From contig JAUIJL010000010.1 of assembly GCA_030431255.1 (NCBI GenBank), positions 186,001-250,000 of the forward strand: a stretch of 64,000 nt of DNA, in the 5' to 3' direction. Position numbers and translations under genes: made by a program. Positions 28,366-35,573 of this stretch are shown piece by piece. Every line of letters begins with the position of its first letter. The first letter of the stretch is position 1. Source of the stretch: Thermoanaerobaculia bacterium. Its GTDB lineage: Bacteria; Acidobacteriota; Thermoanaerobaculia; Multivoradales; J023. The notes beneath the pieces were generated by a model. That model did no database searches and had not been told where the DNA came from. It was given only the letters and a program-made list of their open reading frames with translations.

Positions 28366-31020
28366 TCAGAGCTTGCCGCGCTGCTTGCCGAGCCCCCAAG
28401 CCGCGAGCACCATCACCAGCGCTCCCAGCGCCCACCACCACCAGAGGGGGGGCCGACGTCCGCCGGGTACGGGCGTCCATCCGCCGTCCCCCAACACCAC
28501 CACCCCGGCCCACGCGGACGGGCGCGCACCGGAGTCGCGCAGCTGTGTGCGCGTGGCGGTGATCGCTCCTTGAATCGATGCTCCGGCGGCCAGATGGCGG
28601 TAGAAGACGTCGAAGAAGGCGGCGGCCTCGTCGTCCCGCAATCGCCAAAGACTCGCCACGACCGTTCGTGCCCCGGCGTGGAAGAACGATCGCGCCAAGC
28701 TGTCGACCCCTTCGCCCAAGCGCGCCTTGCCCGACGCGCTCTGACAGGCGGAGAGCACCACCAATTTGCCCCCTAGGGTCAAATCGGCCACTTCCTTCGG
28801 ATGCACCAGACCGTCCTCCTCGCCGACCTCGGGGGCCAGCAGAATCGCGGAACGATGGGGACGGCGAGCGTCGAGGACCGCGTGGGTGGCGAAATGCAAG
28901 ATGCCGTATCGACTCAGATCTGTTTGTTTTAGGAAGCGCTCACCGGCCTCTGTGTCGTAGAGGGCTCGGCTCGCTCCCCCCATGCGGCGCACCGCTCGGC
29001 GGCCCTCCTCACGGGCGAAGGGCAGTCGGCCGAGCTCGACACCGCGGGTCGCCTCCGCGGACAACCCGTCCACCAGATCAGCGCTTTGGGTTTCGGGATC
29101 GGCGAATGCCAGGACGGCGGCCGAGCCCGAGCTCGGCGCTCGGCGCCAGTGGCTCCACAAAGTCGCCGACGGCACCGCCGACAGCCGCGTATTCGGAGCG
29201 AGAAGGCCGAAGGGCAGCATGTGTAAGAGGCCGTCGGGAATCACGACCCATCGTTCGATGCCGGGCTCCAGATCCGCCACGGCGGGTCCCAGGAGCTCGT
29301 CGAGCAGCGCCGTCGAGACCTCCTCGATCAGCGCGGTGTTGGGAGAGCTTTCCTCGAAGAGGCCGAGCAGCAGGGAAATCTTACTTTCCACGTCGGGACC
29401 ATGGGGCAGTCGATAAGACCGTGTGCCGGAGCGGGTCACCGCCATCACCCAGGATCCTCCGCCCGCGATACCGAAAAGATCCCGGTCGGGTGCCAGCTGA
29501 AAGACGAAAGCCACCTCATCTTGCGCCAGCGATTGCTCGAAAGTCTCCAATTCGACAAAGCTGCCCGGCAAGATCCGAGCCTCTTCCTCGACCGCCTTTT
29601 CGGCCTCGGTTCCGATCGAGGTCAAATGATCCAACAACACCCGCGCCCGCATCTGCTCGCTGACGGCAAAGGCACGCTCCAGATCGACCCGCCGCGGCTC
29701 GCCTCCGGCATCCAGCACATAACCCGTGAGCGCGTGATAAGCCTGAGTGGTCGCGGCAAAGAAATCGGCCCGACCTTCTAAAGCTTGCCGGGACCGCGTG
29801 GCCTCGATGTGATCCAGCACCTCCAACGAGCTCAGCAGCGCCCGCTCCCGAGCGGCTTCAAAGTCCTCGGCTTGGCGGCTTTGCGCCCAGATGACCCGGA
29901 ATTGCTCCGCCCAGCTGTAGATGGGGGCCCAAATATTCTCGGAGCCCAAGGCGGCTTCGAGCGCCTCGGCGAGCAGCTGCGACGCTTGCTCGGGGTCTTC
30001 GTCGGCCCACGACCCCGCCAAGGCGAATTGGCAGAGGGAACGCGCAAGACTTCCCGCCGGTGCGTCCCTCAAACAGCGCTCGAGGTGCTCGCGCCCCTCC
30101 GGCCCTCGGATCAGCTTGCCCAGCAAGAGCAACGCCTCGAGCTCGGCGTATTTCTGCCCGGCTTGCTCGGCGATGTGTAGAGCTTCCTCCGCCAGCTGCA
30201 GGGCTCGCTCCCGGGCCCCTTCCCGCCACGACATCTCGCTCCAGCATGCCGCCATATTGGTCTGTGCGGTGGCCTCGTCGTAGCCGTCCCCCCGCTCTCG
30301 GGCCATCAAGGCCCATCGCCGGTTGACGGCAAAGGCCTCTTCCAGCCGGTGAAGATCCATCAGGATGCCGCCGAGCTGAAAAAGCCATGCCTTCTGCACG
30401 CGGTAACCGAGGCCCTGACCGTCGTCGCCGACGAAGATCCCGTGCTCCATCTCCAACAGCTCGAGACGAGCCCCTTCGAGATCCCAACCCCGGGCGCGGT
30501 GGATCTGCAGTCGACTGAGCCGGCTTTGGGCGACCAAGCTCGGTCGCCCCGCTTTCTCAGCCAGATCGGCTGCCAGCTCCAATTGCTCGACCGCCGGCTC
30601 CAAACGGCCCGTGAGCTGCAAATACTTACCCAAATTGAGTCGAGCCAGGGCTTCGTAGAGCTGGTCACCGGAGCCGGCGAAACCTTCCGCCGCTCGCGTC
30701 AACAACTCACCGCCGCTTTCCGCCTCGCCGGTGTCCAGCTGAATCCGAGCCAGATTGAACACAGCGTAGAAGTCTCCGGGGTCTTCCTCGAGCAGGGTCG
30801 TCAGATGCCGCTTACCTTCTTGCCACTTGGTGACTTTTTTCGCGACTCCGTAGATACAGCCGGACCGCTTGGCCCCCTCTCGCTCGAAACAACGATCGAA
30901 GTCGTCTCCCCGAGCCGGGCCGGCTCCCGGCACCGACGCCAAGAAAGCGATGGTGACCGAGGCCGCCCAGAGCCCGGGGTTACGAAAAGTGGTAGCTATC
31001 TCCAAGGGGTTCCTCGCCAA
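28366..31020 (-). CDS. TPR-CHAT caspase-like protease, predicted exported and membrane-anchored
   Basis: About 880 aa. A signal-like N-terminus (LWAASVTIAFLASVPGAGPA) is followed by helical TPR repeats to about residue 400. A C-terminal CHAT peptidase domain has its His in HFATHAV (His713) and Cys in LSACQSASG (Cys759), and a final membrane span (PLWWWWALGALVMVLAAWGL) with a basic tail. Initiation is TTG; a second TTG at 31005 has GAGGAA just upstream and may be the true start. It closes an operon with ECF sigma, anti-sigma and an 82-aa protein (35-bp gap). If exported, the protease would face the periplasmic side of the anti-sigma factor and could cleave it; this is inference. Confidence 0.87.
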   Translation of the reverse strand: MARNPLEIATTFRNPGLWAASVTIAFLASVPGAGPARGDDFDRCFEREGAKRSGCIYGVAKKVTKWQEGKRHLTTLLEEDPGDFYAVFNLARIQLDTGEAESGGELLTRAAEGFAGSGDQLYEALARLNLGKYLQLTGRLEPAVEQLELAADLAEKAGRPSLVAQSRLSRLQIHRARGWDLEGARLELLEMEHGIFVGDDGQGLGYRVQKAWLFQLGGILMDLHRLEEAFAVNRRWALMARERGDGYDEATAQTNMAACWSEMSWREGARERALQLAEEALHIAEQAGQKYAELEALLLLGKLIRGPEGREHLERCLRDAPAGSLARSLCQFALAGSWADEDPEQASQLLAEALEAALGSENIWAPIYSWAEQFRVIWAQSRQAEDFEAARERALLSSLEVLDHIEATRSRQALEGRADFFAATTQAYHALTGYVLDAGGEPRRVDLERAFAVSEQMRARVLLDHLTSIGTEAEKAVEEEARILPGSFVELETFEQSLAQDEVAFVFQLAPDRDLFGIAGGGSWVMAVTRSGTRSYRLPHGPDVESKISLLLGLFEESSPNTALIEEVSTALLDELLGPAVADLEPGIERWVVIPDGLLHMLPFGLLAPNTRLSAVPSATLWSHWRRAPSSGSAAVLAFADPETQSADLVDGLSAEATRGVELGRLPFAREEGRRAVRRMGGASRALYDTEAGERFLKQTDLSRYGILHFATHAVLDARRPHRSAILLAPEVGEEDGLVHPKEVADLTLGGKLVVLSACQSASGKARLGEGVDSLARSFFHAGARTVVASLWRLRDDEAAAFFDVFYRHLAAGASIQGAITATRTQLRDSGARPSAWAGVVVLGDGGWTPVPGGRRPPLWWWWALGALVMVLAAWGLGKQRGKL

Positions 31021-31055
31021 CTAATTTCTCAGGTGTTCCCTCAGCTCCGACCGCT

Positions 31056-31304
31056 TTAGGGACGCCGCAGTCGACGATTTCTCCGATGCCCGCCCTTGTC
31101 GGGACAAGGCTCATCGCCGGTGCCGCCGGTGCCACCGTCGTCATCTTCACCGACGGTGCCGTCGAATCCGGTCCCGCCCGTCTGATTGCACAGGTCGTCT
31201 TTGTCTCTCTTGGGACGTCTTCCTAAATTGGACAACATAGGCACCGCCGTGACCGGCCCGGTCGGATCTCGCTCATCGTCGATTCGTTTTTTGCGAAGGG
31301 TCAT
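31056..31304 (-). CDS. Small Gly/Asp-rich hydrophilic protein in the sigma-CHAT operon
   Basis: 82 aa, unrecognised. A basic N-terminus (MTLRKKRIDDERDP), a middle with one Cys (DDLCNQTGG), an acidic Gly/Thr-rich run (VGEDDDGGTGGTGDEPCP) and a basic end (RRNRRLRRP). No signal peptide, so probably cytoplasmic and disordered. Its ATG overlaps the anti-sigma stop (ATGA), which argues that it is a real gene. Lying between anti-sigma and CHAT-TPR, it could be a protease substrate or regulatory linker, but no function is shown by sequence. Confidence 0.55.
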   Translation of the reverse strand: MTLRKKRIDDERDPTGPVTAVPMLSNLGRRPKRDKDDLCNQTGGTGFDGTVGEDDDGGTGGTGDEPCPDKGGHRRNRRLRRP

Positions 31305-32041
31305 GGTTTCTCCTCTCCTGAAGCGGCTCCGGCTTCAGCCAGAGTCACGTGAAATGTTGCGGACACTTCTCTCTCACCATCGGCGCTCACGGCTTCGACT
31401 CGCCAAAGAAGACGAGCTCCTACCGGTAGCTCGGAAAACACCTCTTTCGGAACCTGATACACCTCCTCCGTCAGATTCTCGGCTTGATGCAAGCTTTCTA
31501 AGTCGGTGGTTGAAACTCGAACGGAATACACCGGCGCTGGAGCTCCTTCCGGCGAGCTCCAACGCAGCAAGAAGCTCTCCGGGTGCAAGGCCTCTCCCGG
31601 GGGGATCAGGGATTGGATTCCACGGGTCTGCTCGCCGGCGCGATGCACGACTTGAGGAGGATCCGGCGAGCGAAAGACCAAGCTACCGAGCCCCACGGCG
31701 AGCACCAACACGGCGGCCAGCTGCCAAGCTGTCCGAGACCCACCCCAAAACCTTCGTCCGGAAGCAAGCTCCGGCCGGACCGGCCGTGGCCGAATCTGCT
31801 CAGGCTCGTTTTCAATGGCGCTCAACAAACGTTGGATACCGGCTTCACCGGGCAGGTCCTCTTCCGACGGCTCCGCGACGTCTTTTATCTCCCGTCTCAG
31901 GGCGCGCAGCGCTTGGACCTCCTCACGACAGCTTGGGCATTGATCGAGATGGGCCTCGACCCTCTGGAGCTCTTGGGGACCGAGGGTCCCGTTGACATAC
32001 CAAGGCAGAAGCTCTTCAGGATGGTCTGAAGCCAGACTCAT
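31301..32041 (-). CDS. Transmembrane anti-sigma factor with zinc-finger (ZAS-like) domain
   Basis: 246 aa. The N-terminal anti-sigma domain has HPEELLPWYVNGTL and the zinc motif HLDQCPSC (HxxxCxxC). A linker leads to one membrane span (AWQLAAVLVLAVGLGSLVF). The extracytoplasmic part is about 130 residues with an FN3/beta-sandwich look (LLRWSSPEG, PVYSVRVSTTDLESL, LLWRVEAVS). It should bind the adjacent ECF sigma factor in the cytoplasm and sense a periplasmic signal. The ATG at 32041 overlaps the sigma stop by 4 bp; the earlier in-frame start at 32062 lies inside the sigma gene and is not preferred. It also overlaps the 82-aa gene at its 3' end. Confidence 0.87.
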   Translation of the reverse strand: MSLASDHPEELLPWYVNGTLGPQELQRVEAHLDQCPSCREEVQALRALRREIKDVAEPSEEDLPGEAGIQRLLSAIENEPEQIRPRPVRPELASGRRFWGGSRTAWQLAAVLVLAVGLGSLVFRSPDPPQVVHRAGEQTRGIQSLIPPGEALHPESFLLRWSSPEGAPAPVYSVRVSTTDLESLHQAENLTEEVYQVPKEVFSELPVGARLLWRVEAVSADGEREVSATFHVTLAEAGAASGEEKP

Positions 32042-32634
32042 TTCCAATCTCCTTCGAAACAAGGCCCCAGCTGCCGCTGCAACAATTTCTTCGCATGAAA
32101 CATACGGGTCTTTACGGTTCCTGTGGGGATATCCAAAACCCGGGCGATCTCCGGGTAGGAAAGATCTTCAAAAAAGGTCAGATACACCACTTGTCGGTGC
32201 GAATCGGACAGGGCTCGCAGCGCTTCTTGCACGGCCTCCCGGCGTTGCGCTCCGAAGGTGGCTTCGAACGGGCTCGGTGATTCCTCGTCGAGCGTCTCCT
32301 CGTCGGGAAGCTCCTCCCGCCAGCGACCGGCGCGCCTGAGCCGATCGAGGATTTTGTGATGAGCAATGCCGAGGATCCAGGTCAGTGCTCGCGATTCGCG
32401 CTTGAACGAGGAAGCCTGGCGCCAAACCACCAACATGACCTCGTGCACCAAATCCGCCGCCGCCTCCGTATCGCCGAGGCGGCTCAAGGCAAAGGCGTAA
32501 ATCTTCTTTTCGACTTTTTGGTAAAGCCGCGCCAAGGAGTCGGTGTCACCGTGCGCCACCCGGCGCAATAAAACGGTAAGCCCCGCCTCCGGCATCCTAG
32601 ATTTCATAGGTGGGAGCGTAGCAGACAGTGACAT
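32038..32634 (-). CDS. ECF-family RNA polymerase sigma factor
   Basis: 198 aa with sigma region 2 (SLARLYQKVEKKIYAFALSR, AADLVHEVMLVVWRQASSF, RALTWILGIAHHKILDRLRR) and region 4 (EALRALSDSHRQVVYLTFFE, YPEIARVLDIPTGTVKTRMF). The start at 32634 has a perfect GGGAGG five bases upstream; a TTG at 32670 and ATGs at 32607 and 32595 are less supported. It heads the sigma / anti-sigma / small protein / CHAT-TPR operon. A GAACC-N16-CGAC element about 66 bp upstream is a likely autoregulated ECF promoter. Confidence 0.93.
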   Translation of the reverse strand: MSLSATLPPMKSRMPEAGLTVLLRRVAHGDTDSLARLYQKVEKKIYAFALSRLGDTEAAADLVHEVMLVVWRQASSFKRESRALTWILGIAHHKILDRLRRAGRWREELPDEETLDEESPSPFEATFGAQRREAVQEALRALSDSHRQVVYLTFFEDLSYPEIARVLDIPTGTVKTRMFHAKKLLQRQLGPCFEGDWK

Positions 32635-32699
32635 CGATCCTCCCGATAGCTTCAAGGGTCCAAGGTTCAACCCGCCTCTCGTGCGGCTTCGGGACGTAC

Positions 32700-32724
32700 G
32701 TCGAACGACTTTCGGAAACGGTTC
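32700..32724 (-). promoter_or_regulatory. Candidate ECF promoter for the sigma operon
   Basis: On the minus strand GAACC (32724-32720) is followed after exactly 16 bases by CGAC (32703-32700). ECF sigma factors typically recognise GAAC-like -35 and CG-containing -10 boxes. The element lies about 66 bp before the sigma start and mirrors an identical element on the plus strand. Confidence 0.55.
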
Positions 32725-32770
32725 AAAAAAATTCCGACTTCTTTCGAGCCTTGGTTAAAAAACAATTTTT

Positions 32771-32795
32771 GAACCGAAATCTCCCCAACGTCGAC
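32771..32795 (+). promoter_or_regulatory. Candidate ECF promoter for the V8-like protease
   Basis: GAACC at 32771-32775, 16 bases, then CGAC at 32792-32795, about 63 bp before the protease ATG. The -35 boxes of this and the divergent element lie at the outer ends of an inverted repeat (CGGTTCAAAAA at 32719, TTTTTGAACCG at 32766). A further GAACC-N15-CGAC occurs at 32804-32827. Confidence 0.55.
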
Positions 32796-32858
32796 TGACG
32801 GCGGAACCTGGGCGGCAACGCCCCGACCCTAAGACATAAACCTGAGGAGATCCTTCAC

Positions 32859-34049
32859 ATGAAAACCCCAAACCCGCGCTTCCCGACCCAAAAACGCTTC
32901 GTCATCTCAGCCTTTACCGTCCTGGTGATTTCCGCTCTCAGCCACTCAGCGCTCGCTCAGCAGAGCTCCGAGCCCGGACGTGCTCAACAGCCGGCTCGCC
33001 AGGGTTGGACCGAGGTGGGTCACGTGACCAGCCACCGGGTCGGATCCGCCGAAGGCAGCGCCTTCATGGTGCTAGAAGACGGCACGGTGCTCGAATCGAA
33101 ACGTCCTGCCGACGAGAGCGTGCCCGAAGTCATTTTGAAGGCCATAGAGAGGATGTCGAAAAACGGAGGAGATTCGAGCTTTTCATTCGGCGCCTCCGAA
33201 GGCCCCACTTTTGATCCGGACCTCTCGAACGAGCTCACCGCTCCCGGCTCCACCGGGCCATCGAGCGTCGTGCTGGGCAATCAGGACGACCGATTTCTCG
33301 TCAGCTCGAAGGCTTTGTTGACCGGCTATCCCCTGCGCACCATCGGCTCCCTTTCCCGCAACTCGGATGGAGCTACCGGCTGTACCGGCACCTTGGTGGG
33401 GCCCCGCCACGTGTTGACCGCCGCCCATTGCCTCTACAACGACGAGGGATGGTTCTACGGCGAAGAAACCCCGGCCTACTTTTCACCCGGCCAAATGGGC
33501 AATGGCGAGACCCCGAACGGCGCGCCCCGCAGGGCCATTCAATACTTCGCCCGGCTTTGGAACAACAAATCGTGGGACTACGGTTTGGTGATCTTGGAAG
33601 ATGAGAAACGGACCGCCAAGCTGGGCTGGATGGGCATGGGCTGGTACTCGCCGATCCACCACTACGAAGGCACCGACGTCAACAACCACGGCTATCCGCT
33701 TGCCGGCCAGAGCTGCTCCGCATCGCCCCTACCCTCGGGCCAATGTGGCGGCTTCATGTACGGCGATCGATGTGAGATCGCCCACGCGGCGTCCGGTTAT
33801 TTGATGTACGACTGTGACACGACCGGAGGTCACAGCGGCAGCCCGATCTGGCAGAAATGGGGCACCGCGCCGGTGGTGCTGGGGGTCCACAAACGGGGGA
33901 ACGAGCCTTCTTCGAATGCTGAGATCGTTTCGACTCCCGCCACCCTCAACCTCGGACCACGCATGCGCCCGGTGATGTGGAACGATATCTGCGATTGGAT
34001 GAAAGAGTGGCCCAGCGCTTTCGCAAGCCATAGCCTGTGCTCCCCCTGA
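32859..34049 (+). CDS. Secreted trypsin/V8-like serine protease
   Basis: A 396-aa exported S1-fold endopeptidase. The signal peptide (RFVISAFTVLVISALSHSAL, then AQQ) is followed by a prosegment of about 120 residues and the catalytic domain. The triad is His190 in LTAAHCLY, Asp240 in SWDYGLVIL and Ser326 in TGGHSGSPIW, which is the glutamyl-endopeptidase/V8 style of active site. Several Cys pairs suggest disulfides. A GAGGAG ribosome site precedes the ATG. It diverges from the ECF sigma operon and shares its promoter type, so it is probably a target of that sigma factor. Confidence 0.9.
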   Translation: MKTPNPRFPTQKRFVISAFTVLVISALSHSALAQQSSEPGRAQQPARQGWTEVGHVTSHRVGSAEGSAFMVLEDGTVLESKRPADESVPEVILKAIERMSKNGGDSSFSFGASEGPTFDPDLSNELTAPGSTGPSSVVLGNQDDRFLVSSKALLTGYPLRTIGSLSRNSDGATGCTGTLVGPRHVLTAAHCLYNDEGWFYGEETPAYFSPGQMGNGETPNGAPRRAIQYFARLWNNKSWDYGLVILEDEKRTAKLGWMGMGWYSPIHHYEGTDVNNHGYPLAGQSCSASPLPSGQCGGFMYGDRCEIAHAASGYLMYDCDTTGGHSGSPIWQKWGTAPVVLGVHKRGNEPSSNAEIVSTPATLNLGPRMRPVMWNDICDWMKEWPSAFASHSLCSP

Positions 34050-34059
34050 GCCGATCCCA

Positions 34060-34090
34060 CCGAAGGCTCGGGATGCTCTCGGGCCTTCGG
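34060..34090 (+). terminator. Hairpin after the protease gene
   Basis: CCGAAGGC (34060-34067) pairs with GCCTTCGG (34083-34090), with a G/C-rich loop and then GCGCTTTCG. The T-run is poor, so this is a weak terminator call. A 14-bp tandem duplication (GCTGAGGCTTCGGA twice) follows near 34117-34146. Confidence 0.4.
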
Positions 34091-34187
34091 GCGCTTTCGA
34101 TTAGCAGAGCCGGCGCAGCTGAGGCTTCGGAGCTGAGGCTTCGGATCCGGGGCTGGGACTACCTGGTCTGGAATAGCTGGTCTCTGG

Positions 34188-35198
34188 TCAGGAGCACCAA
34201 GTCTTGGGAGGCTCCGCGGGATCTGAAACCCCTTCTTCGAATACCGAGCGATATCCGGGAACGGACATCAACATGGACCACAGGGACTTCCCCTTATCTG
34301 CCTCAGCCTCTTTGGAGCCGCGGGTCGGCTCTGGGCTACCGAGCAGCTCGAGGCTGGCGGATTCAGCCCGTTGCCAGTCGGCGGAAACGGGTTTGCCCGC
34401 CGATAAGTCCTCGCTGAGGCTTTCGCGGACGTAGAACAATGCTTCCTCGTAGCTGGGGAAAGGCTCGCGATAAGTGAGCTTGGGGCTGGAAGCCTTTTCG
34501 ATCGAAACCCAAAAACCCTCGTGATCCACCTCGATCCGCACGCGCTCTCCGGAAGCGAGCACCGTAGGACGGCAGGTTGCGACCCGGGTAGCGGTATCGG
34601 TTTGGCCCAAGGCGGTTTCGTCGCGCTCCAATTGCTCCAACAGCTCGTAAGCCCGCACCTCGTCCACCGGCGCCGCGGTGATCTGCAACCCGGCGACCGT
34701 GCGCCGGAAGACGTAGAGATAGTCCGGTGAGTAGCTCATCAGCCCTTTGTTCTGGCTGCTTTGGGCGAGCTGACGGGCGGCTTCCAGCAGGATTCCGTCG
34801 GATCGACGTCGTGGGTCCAGCTCGGAGAGGCGGGCGGCGTGCTCTTGCGCCTGGCGGGAGCATTCACCCCATTTTTCGACCGCTTTTTCCAGGGCGGCGC
34901 GATGGAATCGAGCTTCGGCGGCCACATCCTCGAAGCTCGGCAGCTCCCTCAGCTGCTTGCCGAGCTCTTGGAAGCTCGACTCCAACTCCTCGCGATAAGG
35001 GTGATGGGTCGACAAAAGCGGCAAGCGTTGGCGAATCCAAGCCCGTTCGGCAAGCTTCCGAAAGCGCACCATGCGCAAGGGGCGGCGTACCGAGCCGGCC
35101 CCGACCGGTGAGCCCACCGGAGTTTTTTTCGTGGAGCCGCCGAGCCCACGCAGCATGGATGGGCCTCGGTCGGGCTGAGAGAGCGGATCAGAATGCAT
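34188..35198 (-). CDS. Uncharacterised cytoplasmic protein with helical N-terminal half
   Basis: 336 aa, not recognised. A basic low-complexity N-terminus (about 40 residues) is followed by a charged helical, probably coiled-coil stretch (YREELESSFQELGKQLRELP, QEHAARLSELDPRRRSDGIL). A mixed alpha/beta C-terminal part follows (VRIEVDHEGFWVSIEKA). No signal peptide or membrane span. The start at 35198 has GGAGAGG six bases upstream and a near-consensus sigma-70 promoter, so the gene is likely expressed on its own. It ends toward the secreted protease gene; no functional link is visible. Confidence 0.7.
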   Translation of the reverse strand: MHSDPLSQPDRGPSMLRGLGGSTKKTPVGSPVGAGSVRRPLRMVRFRKLAERAWIRQRLPLLSTHHPYREELESSFQELGKQLRELPSFEDVAAEARFHRAALEKAVEKWGECSRQAQEHAARLSELDPRRRSDGILLEAARQLAQSSQNKGLMSYSPDYLYVFRRTVAGLQITAAPVDEVRAYELLEQLERDETALGQTDTATRVATCRPTVLASGERVRIEVDHEGFWVSIEKASSPKLTYREPFPSYEEALFYVRESLSEDLSAGKPVSADWQRAESASLELLGSPEPTRGSKEAEADKGKSLWSMLMSVPGYRSVFEEGVSDPAEPPKTWCS

Positions 35199-35242
35199 CT
35201 TTCACCTCTCCAGAGGTTTCTGAGGATCGAAGGTATAAAAAT

Positions 35243-35271
35243 ATTATTTTTCCCGTGCTGCCCAGCGTCAA
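35243..35271 (-). promoter_or_regulatory. Sigma-70-like promoter for the 336-aa protein
   Basis: On the minus strand TTGACG (35271-35266), a 17-bp spacer and AATAAT (35248-35243) lie about 45 bp before the start codon. This is the best -35/-10 match in the window. A 9-bp direct repeat GAATGTCCT (35278-35286 and 35301-35309) sits just upstream and may be an operator. Confidence 0.6.
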
Positions 35272-35478
35272 TGGAACGAATGTCCTTCGGCCGATAGGAA
35301 GAATGTCCTATTGACATCTCCCGGATCTACCGAGCGATTCGAGTCGACGAAAGTTGAGAGATTTCGATCAGGTCGTGCTCCACGCCCGGCCGACTTCCCA
35401 TGACTGCACCGGGGCATAGAGCTCAAATCGACCCTTTTCGGGCGCGACGGAATCCGCTAGGCTCTCTTCAAGAGATCT

Positions 35479-35507
35479 CATACGGCCGGCGAGGAGCCGG
35501 CCGTATG
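35479..35507 (+). promoter_or_regulatory. Perfect 12-bp stem-loop upstream of the glutamate dehydrogenase gene
   Basis: CATACGGCCGGC and GCCGGCCGTATG form a perfect 12-bp stem with a GAGGA loop, 66 bp before the chosen start. There is no T-run after it, so it is more likely a leader structure or operator than a terminator. The loop could mask or mimic a ribosome site. Confidence 0.5.
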
Positions 35508-35573
35508 GCGTTCAACCTGACCGGGCTCGGTCTCACAGAGCCCATTCCCCTCCATCGCGAGGAGACCTCCCAC

